Assembly (NCBI RefSeq): GCF_030145145.1
Contig: NZ_JAQYWD010000034.1
Coordinates: 1-64,000 of the forward strand
From: Desulfobacula sp.
Lineage (GTDB): Bacteria > Desulfobacterota > Desulfobacteria > Desulfobacterales > Desulfobacteraceae
DNA: 64,000 nucleotides
Direction of reading: 5' to 3'
The notes under the pieces are model-generated. The model worked only from the letters and a program-made list of their open reading frames with translations, was not told the DNA's origin and ran no database searches. The first letter of the stretch is position 1, and every line of letters starts with the position of its first letter. Both the position numbers and the translations under genes were made by a program. Below, in pieces: positions 1 to 7,946 of this stretch.

Positions 1-317
1 ACAGACCCAAGTATGATCTGGATAAATTCAGGACCTGGATTCGCCTTAATCCTGATGAGCTCAAACAGGTTGCCGCTGAATTTGCCAGAAAGCTCAATGG
101 GGCAAAAGCCCCGGTGAAAATTATGATCCCCTCCCGGGGATGGTCGTCCGTGGATGCTGAGGGCAATCCCACCTTTAATCCGGAAGAAGACCGTATTTTT
201 GTTGAGACATTGAAGGGGCTGCTGGATCCCGGGATAGAAATTATTGAAGTGGATGCGAACATGGAAGATTCTGTTTTCAGTGAACAGGTGACCCAGGCCG
301 CGTTGGCACTTTTTTAG
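1..317 (+). CDS. Tm-1-like ATP-binding (UPF0261) protein, C-terminal part
   Basis: The reading frame is open from the window edge (codons in frame from base 3) to the TAA ending at 317, so the 5' part of the gene lies outside. The visible C-terminus has the pattern of the UPF0261/Tm-1-like family: the stretch IMIPSRGWSSVDAEGNP, then the EVDANMEDSVFSEQV tail. These proteins are proposed ATP-binding enzymes often found in catabolic clusters; the reaction is unknown. A CBS protein follows 56 bp downstream on the same strand. The family is recognised from memory of its C-terminal motif. Confidence 0.75.
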   Translation, partial: RPKYDLDKFRTWIRLNPDELKQVAAEFARKLNGAKAPVKIMIPSRGWSSVDAEGNPTFNPEEDRIFVETLKGLLDPGIEIIEVDANMEDSVFSEQVTQAALALF

Positions 318-373
318 CGATTTTTCACCTGTTCTTTGAACAGGCGTTTTAACTCAACCCAAACGATGGAGAG

Positions 374-1030
374 ATGAAGATGATTGTTAAAAACTGGATG
401 TCCAAAAATCCTGATACAATGTCAAGTGATCTTTCAGCAAGAGAGGCCATGACCCTATTTGAAGAAAAACATGTCCCTTTTATGTCTGTGGTGGATAAGG
501 GTAAATTCAGAGGACTGATTGCCCGGCGGGATTTGAGAGAGGCGGCTGCCTGGGCCATATCCACCCAGGATATTTATGAAATGGAATATTTTAACGAACA
601 ATTGAAAGTCAAAGATATCATGGTCAGAAAACCGGTCACCATTTCTGTGGAGGATTCCGTGGAAACCGCCATTGAAAAGGGGAAAAGGTTCGGCAGAAGC
701 TTTTTGCCGGTCATGGACGGTGACACCCTTGTGGGAAGCCTTGCCAACCGGGATTTTACCCATGCCCTGGGCCAGCTGTTGGGCACCTATGAGGGACTGC
801 ACAGCGCGTCCATTGAGATCAACGGGGATACCAAGGTCACCATAAAAAAAGTCCTGGAAGATATTTTTGAGATGGGCCTTGAAATCAAGGGCCTGTTTAC
901 ATTGAAAAACCCTGATACTGGGGTTAAACGCCTGATCATCCGGTTTGAAGCAAAATGTCTGAAACGGATTGTCTCTTTAATTGAAGACAAGGGATATAAT
1001 TTAATAGAAGTGGTCAAACACGACCAATAG
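374..1030 (+). CDS. Tandem CBS-domain protein
   Basis: The 218-residue protein has two CBS domains: about residues 5-60 (VKNWMSKNPDTMSSDLSARE) and 75-135 (VKDIMVRKPVTISVEDSVET). CBS pairs usually bind adenine nucleotides and act as regulatory modules. The last 75 residues (from about 142) look like a small ACT-like or ferredoxin-fold regulatory domain, but this is only a guess from their length and pattern. The start has the weak RBS GGAGAG. The gene lies between the UPF0261 gene and a UbiX homolog and is probably cotranscribed with them. No enzyme domain is present, so a sensor role is likely. Confidence 0.85.
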   Translation: MKMIVKNWMSKNPDTMSSDLSAREAMTLFEEKHVPFMSVVDKGKFRGLIARRDLREAAAWAISTQDIYEMEYFNEQLKVKDIMVRKPVTISVEDSVETAIEKGKRFGRSFLPVMDGDTLVGSLANRDFTHALGQLLGTYEGLHSASIEINGDTKVTIKKVLEDIFEMGLEIKGLFTLKNPDTGVKRLIIRFEAKCLKRIVSLIEDKGYNLIEVVKHDQ

Positions 1031-1062
1031 GGGTTAACCGACAACATCCAAAGGAGTCAGAT

Positions 1063-1704
1063 ATGGCAAAGCGATTGATCGTAGGGATAGCCGGGGCAAG
1101 TGGTGTGATTTATGGCGTCAGAATGCTTGAAGTACTTAAAAACAGGGGTATTGAAACCCATCTGATTATTTCCGAGGCCGGCAAAATCAATATCCGGATA
1201 GAAACCGATTATGATGTGGATGATGTCCTTGCCATGGCTGATGTCACCTATAACAATAAAGACATTGTCGCATCGGTTGCCAGTGGATCATTTCTGACCA
1301 TGGGTATGGTGGTGGCCCCCTGTACGGTTAAAACCCTTTCGGGAATTGCCAATTCCTATAATGAAAATCTCTTGATCCGGGCCGCAGATGTCCAGTTAAA
1401 AGAAAAACGCAAAGTGGCCCTGTTGTTCAGGGAAACCCCTTTGCATACGGGTCATTTGCGGCTGTTAACCCAGGCTGCTGATATGGGCGCCCATATTATC
1501 CCACCGGTGCCCGCGTTCTATCATCACCCCAAAACCATTGATGATATCATTAACCAGTCCGTGGGAAAGGTCCTGGATTATATGGGGATAGAACATGACC
1601 TGTTTAAGCGCTGGGACAATTCTGAACTGGATAAGCGGATGAACCAAACCACAACCAGCAAAAATGAGAAAATACAAAACGAGAAAGTGGTTGCGATGAA
1701 ATAA
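1063..1704 (+). CDS. ubiX: UbiX-family flavin prenyltransferase
   Basis: A 213-residue flavoprotein of the UbiX/Pad1 family. The N-terminal GIAGASGVIYGVRML motif (residues 8-22) is the FMN-binding signature, VVAPCTVKTLSGIA fits the conserved P-C-S/T loop, and RETPLHTGHLRL and PPVPAFYHHPKT match the C-terminal active-site region. UbiX prenylates FMN to make the cofactor of UbiD-type decarboxylases. No UbiD gene lies in the window, so its client must be elsewhere or in the missing upstream part. It has a good RBS (AAAGGAG). The C-terminal 25 residues after KRWDN are a low-complexity Asn/Lys-rich tail. Confidence 0.88.
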   Translation: MAKRLIVGIAGASGVIYGVRMLEVLKNRGIETHLIISEAGKINIRIETDYDVDDVLAMADVTYNNKDIVASVASGSFLTMGMVVAPCTVKTLSGIANSYNENLLIRAADVQLKEKRKVALLFRETPLHTGHLRLLTQAADMGAHIIPPVPAFYHHPKTIDDIINQSVGKVLDYMGIEHDLFKRWDNSELDKRMNQTTTSKNEKIQNEKVVAMK

Positions 1705-1736
1705 CAACAGCTAAAACCCATAGGAGGAATTGCCCC

Positions 1737-2411
1737 ATGACTGACGACCGACAATTTGAACTCGTTCTGTTTGATCTTGAAGGCACTCTGGTTGATTTCC
1801 AATGGCGACTGGAAGATGCCGTCAAAGAGCTCCTTCCGGTTCTATCCAAGGCAGGTATTAAGCCTTCCCGATACGGAGCGTCTCCAAGCTATGCCGGTAT
1901 TTACAATACCACCCGGGACATTACCCGCGCGTGGGATCCTCAAAAAGCCGATGAATTGTTTGAACAATTGGCGGATATCTATGAGACGTACGACCGGGAT
2001 GCCTTGATCCGGTGGGCGCCCTATGCAGATGCACAGTCTTCACTGGAAAGGCTTTCCGCCTTTAAATACCGGATGGGTGTGGTGAGCAACTGTGGATCCC
2101 ATGCCGCAGATACCGTCCTGGAAAGATTCAATCTGGCTGAATTTTTTGAGATAGCCCTGGCAAGAAATGATGTCTTGTATTTAAAACCCTCTCCCGAAGG
2201 ATTGAACCTGGCCCTGGAAAAACTTGATGTGCCCGCTGATAGAACTTTGTTTGTCGGTGACTCAATCAATGATATCCTGGCTGCAAATAAAGTCCCCATG
2301 CCGTCGTGTTTTCTGTCCGGCGGAGAAAGCAAGGTGACCGGAGAGGACGGTCGGATGGCAACTTTTCAGATCACCTCGCTTTCAGGGCTTGTGGATATGC
2401 TGATCCCCTGA
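1737..2411 (+). CDS. HAD-superfamily hydrolase (phosphoglycolate phosphatase-like)
   Basis: The 224-residue protein has the HAD motifs: motif I as FDLEGTLV (residues 12-19, where the second Asp of DxD is Glu), motif II at VVSNCG, a Lys in YLKPSPEG, and motif IV as FVGDSINDI. The cap between motifs I and II fits the subfamily I alpha-helical cap. These enzymes are Mg-dependent phosphohydrolases; the substrate cannot be read from sequence. The DLEG variant of motif I could weaken phosphatase activity, since the second Asp is the usual general acid. It has a strong RBS (AGGAGGAATT) and is the last gene of the first rightward group, ending 24 bp from a convergent kinase gene. Confidence 0.85.
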   Translation: MTDDRQFELVLFDLEGTLVDFQWRLEDAVKELLPVLSKAGIKPSRYGASPSYAGIYNTTRDITRAWDPQKADELFEQLADIYETYDRDALIRWAPYADAQSSLERLSAFKYRMGVVSNCGSHAADTVLERFNLAEFFEIALARNDVLYLKPSPEGLNLALEKLDVPADRTLFVGDSINDILAANKVPMPSCFLSGGESKVTGEDGRMATFQITSLSGLVDMLIP

Positions 2412-2435
2412 TGGTATGAAATGGGTTAGATGCTG

Positions 2436-4352
2436 CTAATAAACGAATGGTGAGAGGTCGTTTTCCAGTGCGTTTTTGATGGCAACGCCGATTTTTTCAA
2501 CGGAATACGGTTTTTTGATATATTGGCCTGCCCCCAGTGCCTGGGCCTTTCTTACCCTCTCGCTTTCTGAAAACCCACTGGTAAGGACAACCTTTTGCCC
2601 TGGGGTTCGTCTTATGATCCTTCTATAGGCTTCAAGCCCATCAATACCGGGATCCATTATCATATCCAACACCAGCAGATCACAAGAATGATTTTTCAGG
2701 TATTCAACAGCCGCTTCTCCGCTGGAAGCCGTTTCAACAGTGTAGTTCAGTCGGTTTAAAATGGTTTTTGCAATCTGTCTTTGTTCGAGACTATCGTCCA
2801 CAATAAGAATAGTTTCTTTATTTCCCAGGTATGCTTCCATGGGGAGGGGGGCTATTTTTTGGGTTATTGGCTGTTTTGCAACGGGAAAATACAGAGAAAA
2901 TTTTGTGCCTTTGTTTTCCTTGCTTTTAACATTAATATAGCCATAATGATCCTGAACAATTCCCCACACAACGGCCATACCCAGGCCGGTGCCACTACGC
3001 CCCATTATTTTTTTGGTATAAAAAGGTTCAAATATTCTTTGCAGATCCTTAGCGTTGATCCCGATCCCGTTGTCTTCTATGGTAATAACGGCAAAGGCGC
3101 CTTTTTTTATGGACGTATATCCGTGTATGGGAGTATTGATATGCTGGTTCCGGGTAGAGATGATAATTTCTCCCCCGGACGGCTGGGCTTCTGCAGCGTT
3201 GGCGATCAGGTTCATGATGGTCTTTTGCAGATGGATTTCCGACCCGTTTATGTTTGCCAGGTTCTGGTTAAGATGGGTGGTTATCCGGATACGCGGGTGA
3301 TAGGCCAGCAGGTTATGATGTTCAGGAGAATTCAAGTAATCCTTAATTATCGTATTCAGGTTTAATATTTCAGTGGCCATTACCCCTCGCCGGGCCAGCG
3401 TCAAAAGATCGTTCACTATGGCAGATGCCTTCAGACCGGAGGTGTGAATCAGATTCAAAGGTTTCCTGAACCGATGATCATTGGGAAGGCCCATCAATAA
3501 AAGCTCAGGATAAGAGACAAGCCCTGAAAGGACATTGTTTAAATCATGGGCAACCCCCCCCGCCAGAAGACCCAATGCCTCCATTTTTTCCATGCGGGCC
3601 AGTCTTTTTTCCAATTGTTTTTTTTCCTGTTCAGATTTTTTTCTGTCTGTAATGTCAAGAATGGCGGTCTGGGTTGCCGGCTTGCCTTCCCAGGAAATTA
3701 AAGACGGTCTTATTTCACAAACCAGTTCTTCCCCATCGGGTTTTACCATCTTTACCTCATAGGCATCCGGTAATTTTTCCCCTTTGATCCGGCGGTGGTA
3801 GTTGTCCAGTACGATTGCCTGATCATCAACATGTATAAACCTTAAAAAAGAAGTTCCAGCAATGCTTTCCAGCGGTAATCCCAGTCTGTTTCTTAAGGGC
3901 TTGTTCATAAAACAAATTTTACCCTCTCGCACAACCACGATGCCTTCAGCAAGGTTTTCCATCAGGTCCCGATATTTTTCCTCACTTTTTTTTAATGATT
4001 CCTCATGTATTTTGCTTTGGGTTTCATCAACCATAAATGAGATCAGGGCCGGTCTTCCGCAGTGTTCAACGATCCGGGATTTGAAGCGAACCCAAAAGAG
4101 TTCCCCTTTTCTGCCTAAAATTCGATACCGCTGTCCCCCGGGGTGGTCCTGACCTGTCATTATCGCATTGTATCGGGTGATGAGACTTTCATGGTCTTCA
4201 GGGTGGACCAGTTCAAGAAAAGATCGGTTTTCGATTTCTGTAACTGAATATCCGGTAAAGGTATAGGCCCAATTATTCATATGGCAAATATTGCCATCCT
4301 GGGTCAAAATGACTCCCATGGGGATGTTTTGGGCAATCAGATCACTTAACAT
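2436..4352 (-). CDS. Hybrid sensor histidine kinase (PAS-PAS-HisKA-HATPase-REC)
   Basis: A soluble-looking 638-residue hybrid kinase. Two PAS domains (about 5-120 and 125-240) precede a dimerisation domain with the phospho-His in the motif GGVAHDLNNVL near residue 270. An ATPase domain follows with the N box (NLIANAAEA), G1 (IEDNGIGI) and G2 (GRSGTGLGMAVVWGIV). A C-terminal receiver domain (about 515-638) carries ILIVDDS, the phospho-Asp in LLVLDMIMD, and Lys in YIKKPYS. There are no membrane segments, so it probably senses a cytoplasmic signal through PAS. No response regulator is adjacent. The 5' flank holds a fragment of another kinase. Confidence 0.92.
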   Translation of the reverse strand: MLSDLIAQNIPMGVILTQDGNICHMNNWAYTFTGYSVTEIENRSFLELVHPEDHESLITRYNAIMTGQDHPGGQRYRILGRKGELFWVRFKSRIVEHCGRPALISFMVDETQSKIHEESLKKSEEKYRDLMENLAEGIVVVREGKICFMNKPLRNRLGLPLESIAGTSFLRFIHVDDQAIVLDNYHRRIKGEKLPDAYEVKMVKPDGEELVCEIRPSLISWEGKPATQTAILDITDRKKSEQEKKQLEKRLARMEKMEALGLLAGGVAHDLNNVLSGLVSYPELLLMGLPNDHRFRKPLNLIHTSGLKASAIVNDLLTLARRGVMATEILNLNTIIKDYLNSPEHHNLLAYHPRIRITTHLNQNLANINGSEIHLQKTIMNLIANAAEAQPSGGEIIISTRNQHINTPIHGYTSIKKGAFAVITIEDNGIGINAKDLQRIFEPFYTKKIMGRSGTGLGMAVVWGIVQDHYGYINVKSKENKGTKFSLYFPVAKQPITQKIAPLPMEAYLGNKETILIVDDSLEQRQIAKTILNRLNYTVETASSGEAAVEYLKNHSCDLLVLDMIMDPGIDGLEAYRRIIRRTPGQKVVLTSGFSESERVRKAQALGAGQYIKKPYSVEKIGVAIKNALENDLSPFVY

Positions 4353-4442
4353 TATTATCTTTAAAAAATATTTATTTTCAATATCGTATCGTTGCTAAAT
4401 TTTCTATCATTTTTAACTTGAATTTACAAAACAAAAAAAACT

Positions 4443-4565
4443 GGAAAAAGGGGCAGTGATCTGGTGAAACAAATCCTTGCCTTCAGCCGTCAGTCTGAAA
4501 TGGCTGAAACGGTACGAAAGATTTTAAATGCGGAGGAAATCAACCTATCCTGCAATTTATTGTAG
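4443..4565 (+). pseudogene. Decayed histidine-kinase fragment
   Basis: In the 322-bp gap between the hybrid kinase and gpsA, this frame reads SDLVKQILAFSRQSEMAET, very close to the segment after the phospho-His helix of hybrid kinases (consensus like LVKQILTFSRQ). It then runs on to a TAG at 4563-4565. No start codon, RBS or ATPase domain is attached. It is most simply a relic of a deleted kinase gene. The rest of 4353-4674 is AT-rich, must hold the divergent promoters of the kinase and gpsA, and shows nothing else recognisable. Confidence 0.55.
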
Positions 4566-4674
4566 CAGGGTTGCTCCTGACACGGATATAGTGTATAAAC
4601 ACCCATTTATGCTCAATTAGAAGGCAATGACATAATATCAGGATCTTGTCAGATCTGAAAGGGACGTTTAACGC

Positions 4675-5718
4675 ATGAGCAAAAAGGTTGACATAGCAAA
4701 CACCCGGATAGGGGTCGTGGGGGCTGGAAGTTGGGGAACTGCCCTTGCTAAATTGCTTGCAGATAAAGGGTTTGTTCTGGATCTCTGGGTGTTTGAACAG
4801 GACGTAAAAGAACAGATTGAAACGGACAGGGAAAATAAAATTTTTCTTCCCCATATAAAACTGCCGGATAATATCATTCCATCCAATGATCTTGAGAGTG
4901 TGGTAACAGAAAAAGATCTTGTACTTGTGGTGGTCCCCTCTCATTTTACCCGGGATGTGGCAGGCCAGATGAAAAATTTTATCAGCCCTGAGACCATCAT
5001 TGTCACTGCGTCCAAGGGAATCGAGAACAAAACCCACCTGACCATGACCCAGATTATTGAAGAAAAAATTGATTTTATTCCCAAAGAAAATATTGCCGTA
5101 CTCTCAGGACCCAGTTTTGCCAAAGAGGTTGCCAATCGTGTGCCGACAGTTGTTGCTGCCGCATCCATCAGCCGGGAGGTGGCTGAATATGTTCAAGAAA
5201 TATTTTCCTGTCCCACGTTCAGGGTCTATGTGAATGATGACCCCATCGGCACCCAGATCGGTGGCGCCATGAAAAATGTAGTGGCCATTGCTGCCGGTAT
5301 TTGTGATGGGATGAAAATGGGCTTGAATCCCAGAGCAGCGTTGATTACCCGGGGGCTTACCGAGATGAACCGGCTGGGAACAAAATTGGGGGCTGATCCC
5401 CTGACGCTGTCGGGGCTTGCCGGGGTAGGTGACCTTTTATTAACCTGTACCGGCGAACTCAGTCGTAACTATACATTGGGCAAACAGATCGGGCAAGGTA
5501 AGCATCTGGAGGAAATCATTTCCGAAATGAGAATGGTGGCAGAAGGGGTTAAAACAACCCGTTCCGTGTACAACCTGTCAAAAAAGCTGGGAATAGATCT
5601 TCCCATCTGTAATGAAGTCTATGCGATCCTTTTTGAAGGTCTTTCTGTGGAAGAGACGGTAAAACGTCTGATGAATCGTTCTTTAAAACATGAACTGCAT
5701 GGGGTTCTGGACAGTTGA
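4675..5718 (+). CDS. gpsA: NAD(P)H-dependent glycerol-3-phosphate dehydrogenase
   Basis: The 347-residue protein is full length for GpsA, which reduces dihydroxyacetone phosphate to sn-glycerol-3-phosphate for phospholipid synthesis. The N-terminal dinucleotide-binding loop is GAGSWGTALAKLL (residues 16-28). The catalytic lysine region is IGGAMKNVVAIAAGICDG, followed by the substrate-binding ALITRGLTEM and GLAGVGDLLLTC motifs. It appears monocistronic, with a strong inverted repeat just past its stop codon. The start lacks an obvious strong RBS (GAAAGGGACG lies about 10 bp upstream). Confidence 0.96.
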   Translation: MSKKVDIANTRIGVVGAGSWGTALAKLLADKGFVLDLWVFEQDVKEQIETDRENKIFLPHIKLPDNIIPSNDLESVVTEKDLVLVVVPSHFTRDVAGQMKNFISPETIIVTASKGIENKTHLTMTQIIEEKIDFIPKENIAVLSGPSFAKEVANRVPTVVAAASISREVAEYVQEIFSCPTFRVYVNDDPIGTQIGGAMKNVVAIAAGICDGMKMGLNPRAALITRGLTEMNRLGTKLGADPLTLSGLAGVGDLLLTCTGELSRNYTLGKQIGQGKHLEEIISEMRMVAEGVKTTRSVYNLSKKLGIDLPICNEVYAILFEGLSVEETVKRLMNRSLKHELHGVLDS

Positions 5719-5746
5719 TCCTTTAGACATCCTTTCGCTGATGAAT

Positions 5747-5785
5747 TTCCAGGCAGCCCAGGTCCCATCTGCAAGCTGCCTGGAA
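5747..5785. terminator. Hairpin between convergent gpsA and GAF genes
   Basis: Perfect 11-bp inverted repeat: TTCCAGGCAGC (5747-5757) and GCTGCCTGGAA (5775-5785), with a 17-nt loop, in the 89-bp gap between two converging stop codons. Neither side has a clear T-run, so it is a hairpin of terminator type, possibly bidirectional, and not a textbook intrinsic terminator. Confidence 0.6.
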
Positions 5786-5807
5786 GGATGATCACCTGAT
5801 TTAAGGC

Positions 5808-6425
5808 CTAATAATCACAGATGGACTTGTCCACACTTTTCGGCACCCCTTCAAAGGGGGTCCATTTGTTTGACCCATAGGTATTTTTGTCTCTCATGTT
5901 TTTCAAAATTTCAATGCTCGTTTTATACCCTTTATACATCCTGCAGGTATCCATGGCCATGCCGCATATCAATGCAATGGCCTGGGCAAGGGTGATATCA
6001 TTTATCGAAAACTCCCATGGGTTTTTCGTGTAGACCCGAAGGGCACCGATGATTTTATTATGGCTGATAATGGGGACACCCAACAAGGATGCAATGCCCT
6101 CTTTTCTGGCCTCGTCAGGATATTTGATTCTCGGATCATCCATTACATCATAAATGGCAATGGGGACGGCATCCTTTGCTTCCTTAATGTTCTGCATAAA
6201 ATGGGTCGGGCCCTTTGTCAGGTACTCAGTGCTCAATCCTGATGCCGCAACAAGGGACAGCTCTGTGGTCTCCCTGTCCACCAGAAAGACAGCACATCCT
6301 TTGGCATTGAATGCCGTTTTCACACTCTCTGCCGTTATCAGGGCCACTTCTTCCGGGTCCTTGCATTGAGAAATAGCAGTTGTTAATCGGGTAATCGTGT
6401 CATAATACATGGTGTGATTTTCCAT
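5808..6425 (-). CDS. GAF-domain sensor protein
   Basis: A 205-residue protein made of one GAF domain (about residues 10-155: the motif LSLVAASGLSTEYL, then GIASLLGVPIISHNKIIGALRVYT) and a C-terminal helical tail of about 45 residues. GAF domains bind small ligands such as cyclic nucleotides, haem or gases. No output domain is present, so it would act through a partner or as a single-domain regulator. It has a strong RBS (GGAAGGAGG). Convergent with gpsA and followed upstream by a 176-bp gap to the waaA stop. The ligand cannot be predicted. Confidence 0.85.
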   Translation of the reverse strand: MENHTMYYDTITRLTTAISQCKDPEEVALITAESVKTAFNAKGCAVFLVDRETTELSLVAASGLSTEYLTKGPTHFMQNIKEAKDAVPIAIYDVMDDPRIKYPDEARKEGIASLLGVPIISHNKIIGALRVYTKNPWEFSINDITLAQAIALICGMAMDTCRMYKGYKTSIEILKNMRDKNTYGSNKWTPFEGVPKSVDKSICDY

Positions 6426-6601
6426 AAAGGCCTCCTTCCCTTTGGATTATTAAATAGCACCCGGATCGTATCCTGGTACCGGGTAACCCTAAACTTCAGT
6501 TGTAAAAAAAGAGCTGACAAACGAAAGAATATACGCTGCACAAAATGAATCAAAGTAAAAAGAGTGGATCTGTCTGTAAGATATAAATCAGTATATATCA
6601 A

Positions 6602-7900
6602 TCAAATAAATTCGTCAAAGGCTTTTAAGATTTCATCGCACGCCTGCCGGGTACCGCCCTGGTGCCGGATAATATAATCTTGTGCCACCTGTTTGCGGTC
6701 AGATCTATTCTCCGGTGTTTCAAGGGCGGTCAGGATGGTTTGGACCACCGCCGTCCAATGGGTCTTTTTAATGACAATTCTTTTTTTGAAAATGTCATCT
6801 GTTACCCAGGCAAAATCGTCATAATGGGGTCCTATGACTGTCGTTGCGCCTTGCAGGGCCGGTTCAATAAAATTTTGTCCGCCCAGCGGTTTCAGGCTGC
6901 CGCCGACAAAGACAACCGAAGCAAGCGCATAGGCGGTTTTGAGTTCCCCAAACGTATCCCATAAAATAATGCCTGGCTTATCCAGGTGCGGGGGGATGTT
7001 GGATTTTAAGTGGAAATTAAACTTCTGGGCCGTCAATTTTTTTTTCCAGGCGTTGATCCGGTGCATGTGTCTGGGGAAAATGGCGATGACCTGGTCTGGG
7101 AAGGCGTTTAAAAGTTCTTTTGCCATAAGCAATACCTCTTTTTCTTCCTGCCGTCTCACCGATGCCAGAAGGGTCAGCGGTAAGGTCTGGGGGAGAACTC
7201 GCTTGATGTCCAGCAGGAGTCTTGAATCAGGCACCATAGTATCCATGGATTCAAACTTGATATTTGACATGGTTTTAACGATTTTTTTTTCAAACAGTTG
7301 CGCATATCTTTTGGCATCCTGCCTGGACGTTGCAAGGATAACATCCGGTTCAAGATGCTTCCATAACCATTTGGTTTTCAGATAAAGGAGATGACTTTTA
7401 CGGGACAGCCTGGCATTGATGATGAAAATTTTTGTTTGGTTTCGTTTCAGAAAATAGAGCAGGGCGGGCCAGATTTCGGTTTCAAGCAATACCATAATAC
7501 AAGGATTGATAGTTTTTACCGCTTTTTCAATGGTGTGTGGCCGATCAAAGGGAAACCACTCAATGGTTAGATTTATCCGATGGTGGCGCATTTCTCTGGT
7601 TAACCCCTTTTTTAAAATATCCATCCCCTGGGATGTGGTCGTGGTGACCAACACGTTCAGGGGTGTTTTGGGCAACAAGGTCTTGAGAATATGGACAGCA
7701 AGATAGGCTTCACCTGCCGAAGCGGCTTGAATCCAGATATCAGCCCTTGAGTGGTGGCCGGAAGAAATCCGTTTTTGCCATCCCTGTTTCAAGCGGTTGT
7801 TTCTGGCAAGAAAAGGCAGGCTCAGATTCCAGAGCATATTGTAAAGTTTGAAAAAATTGAGTATAAGGGCGTTCTCTGTCATGGGAACATATGCTCTCAT
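6602..7900 (-). CDS. waaA: 3-deoxy-D-manno-octulosonic acid transferase (Kdo transferase)
   Basis: The 432-residue protein matches WaaA/KdtA, the inner-membrane-associated glycosyltransferase that adds Kdo from CMP-Kdo to lipid IVA. Support: an N-terminal hydrophobic segment (about 10-30), the WIQAASAGEAYLA motif near residue 55 carrying the conserved acidic residue, the LLETEIWPALL motif, and the C-terminal VFVGGSLKPLGGQNFIEPA motif of GT-B Kdo transferases. The ATG at 7900 is used; an internal ATG at residue 7 (MTENAL) is an alternative start. It is divergent from msbA with a 46-bp gap, so a lipid A core pair shares a promoter region. Confidence 0.93.
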   Translation of the reverse strand: MRAYVPMTENALILNFFKLYNMLWNLSLPFLARNNRLKQGWQKRISSGHHSRADIWIQAASAGEAYLAVHILKTLLPKTPLNVLVTTTTSQGMDILKKGLTREMRHHRINLTIEWFPFDRPHTIEKAVKTINPCIMVLLETEIWPALLYFLKRNQTKIFIINARLSRKSHLLYLKTKWLWKHLEPDVILATSRQDAKRYAQLFEKKIVKTMSNIKFESMDTMVPDSRLLLDIKRVLPQTLPLTLLASVRRQEEKEVLLMAKELLNAFPDQVIAIFPRHMHRINAWKKKLTAQKFNFHLKSNIPPHLDKPGIILWDTFGELKTAYALASVVFVGGSLKPLGGQNFIEPALQGATTVIGPHYDDFAWVTDDIFKKRIVIKKTHWTAVVQTILTALETPENRSDRKQVAQDYIIRHQGGTRQACDEILKAFDEFI

Positions 7901-7946
7901 GTTTTTTAACTATTGACAATACCCCGGGAAATATTAAATAAGGGCT

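Noticed and set aside
4540-5037. 165-codon minus-strand frame over the start of gpsA
   Set aside because: It is antisense to the clear GpsA nucleotide-binding domain and has no RBS or protein-like features.
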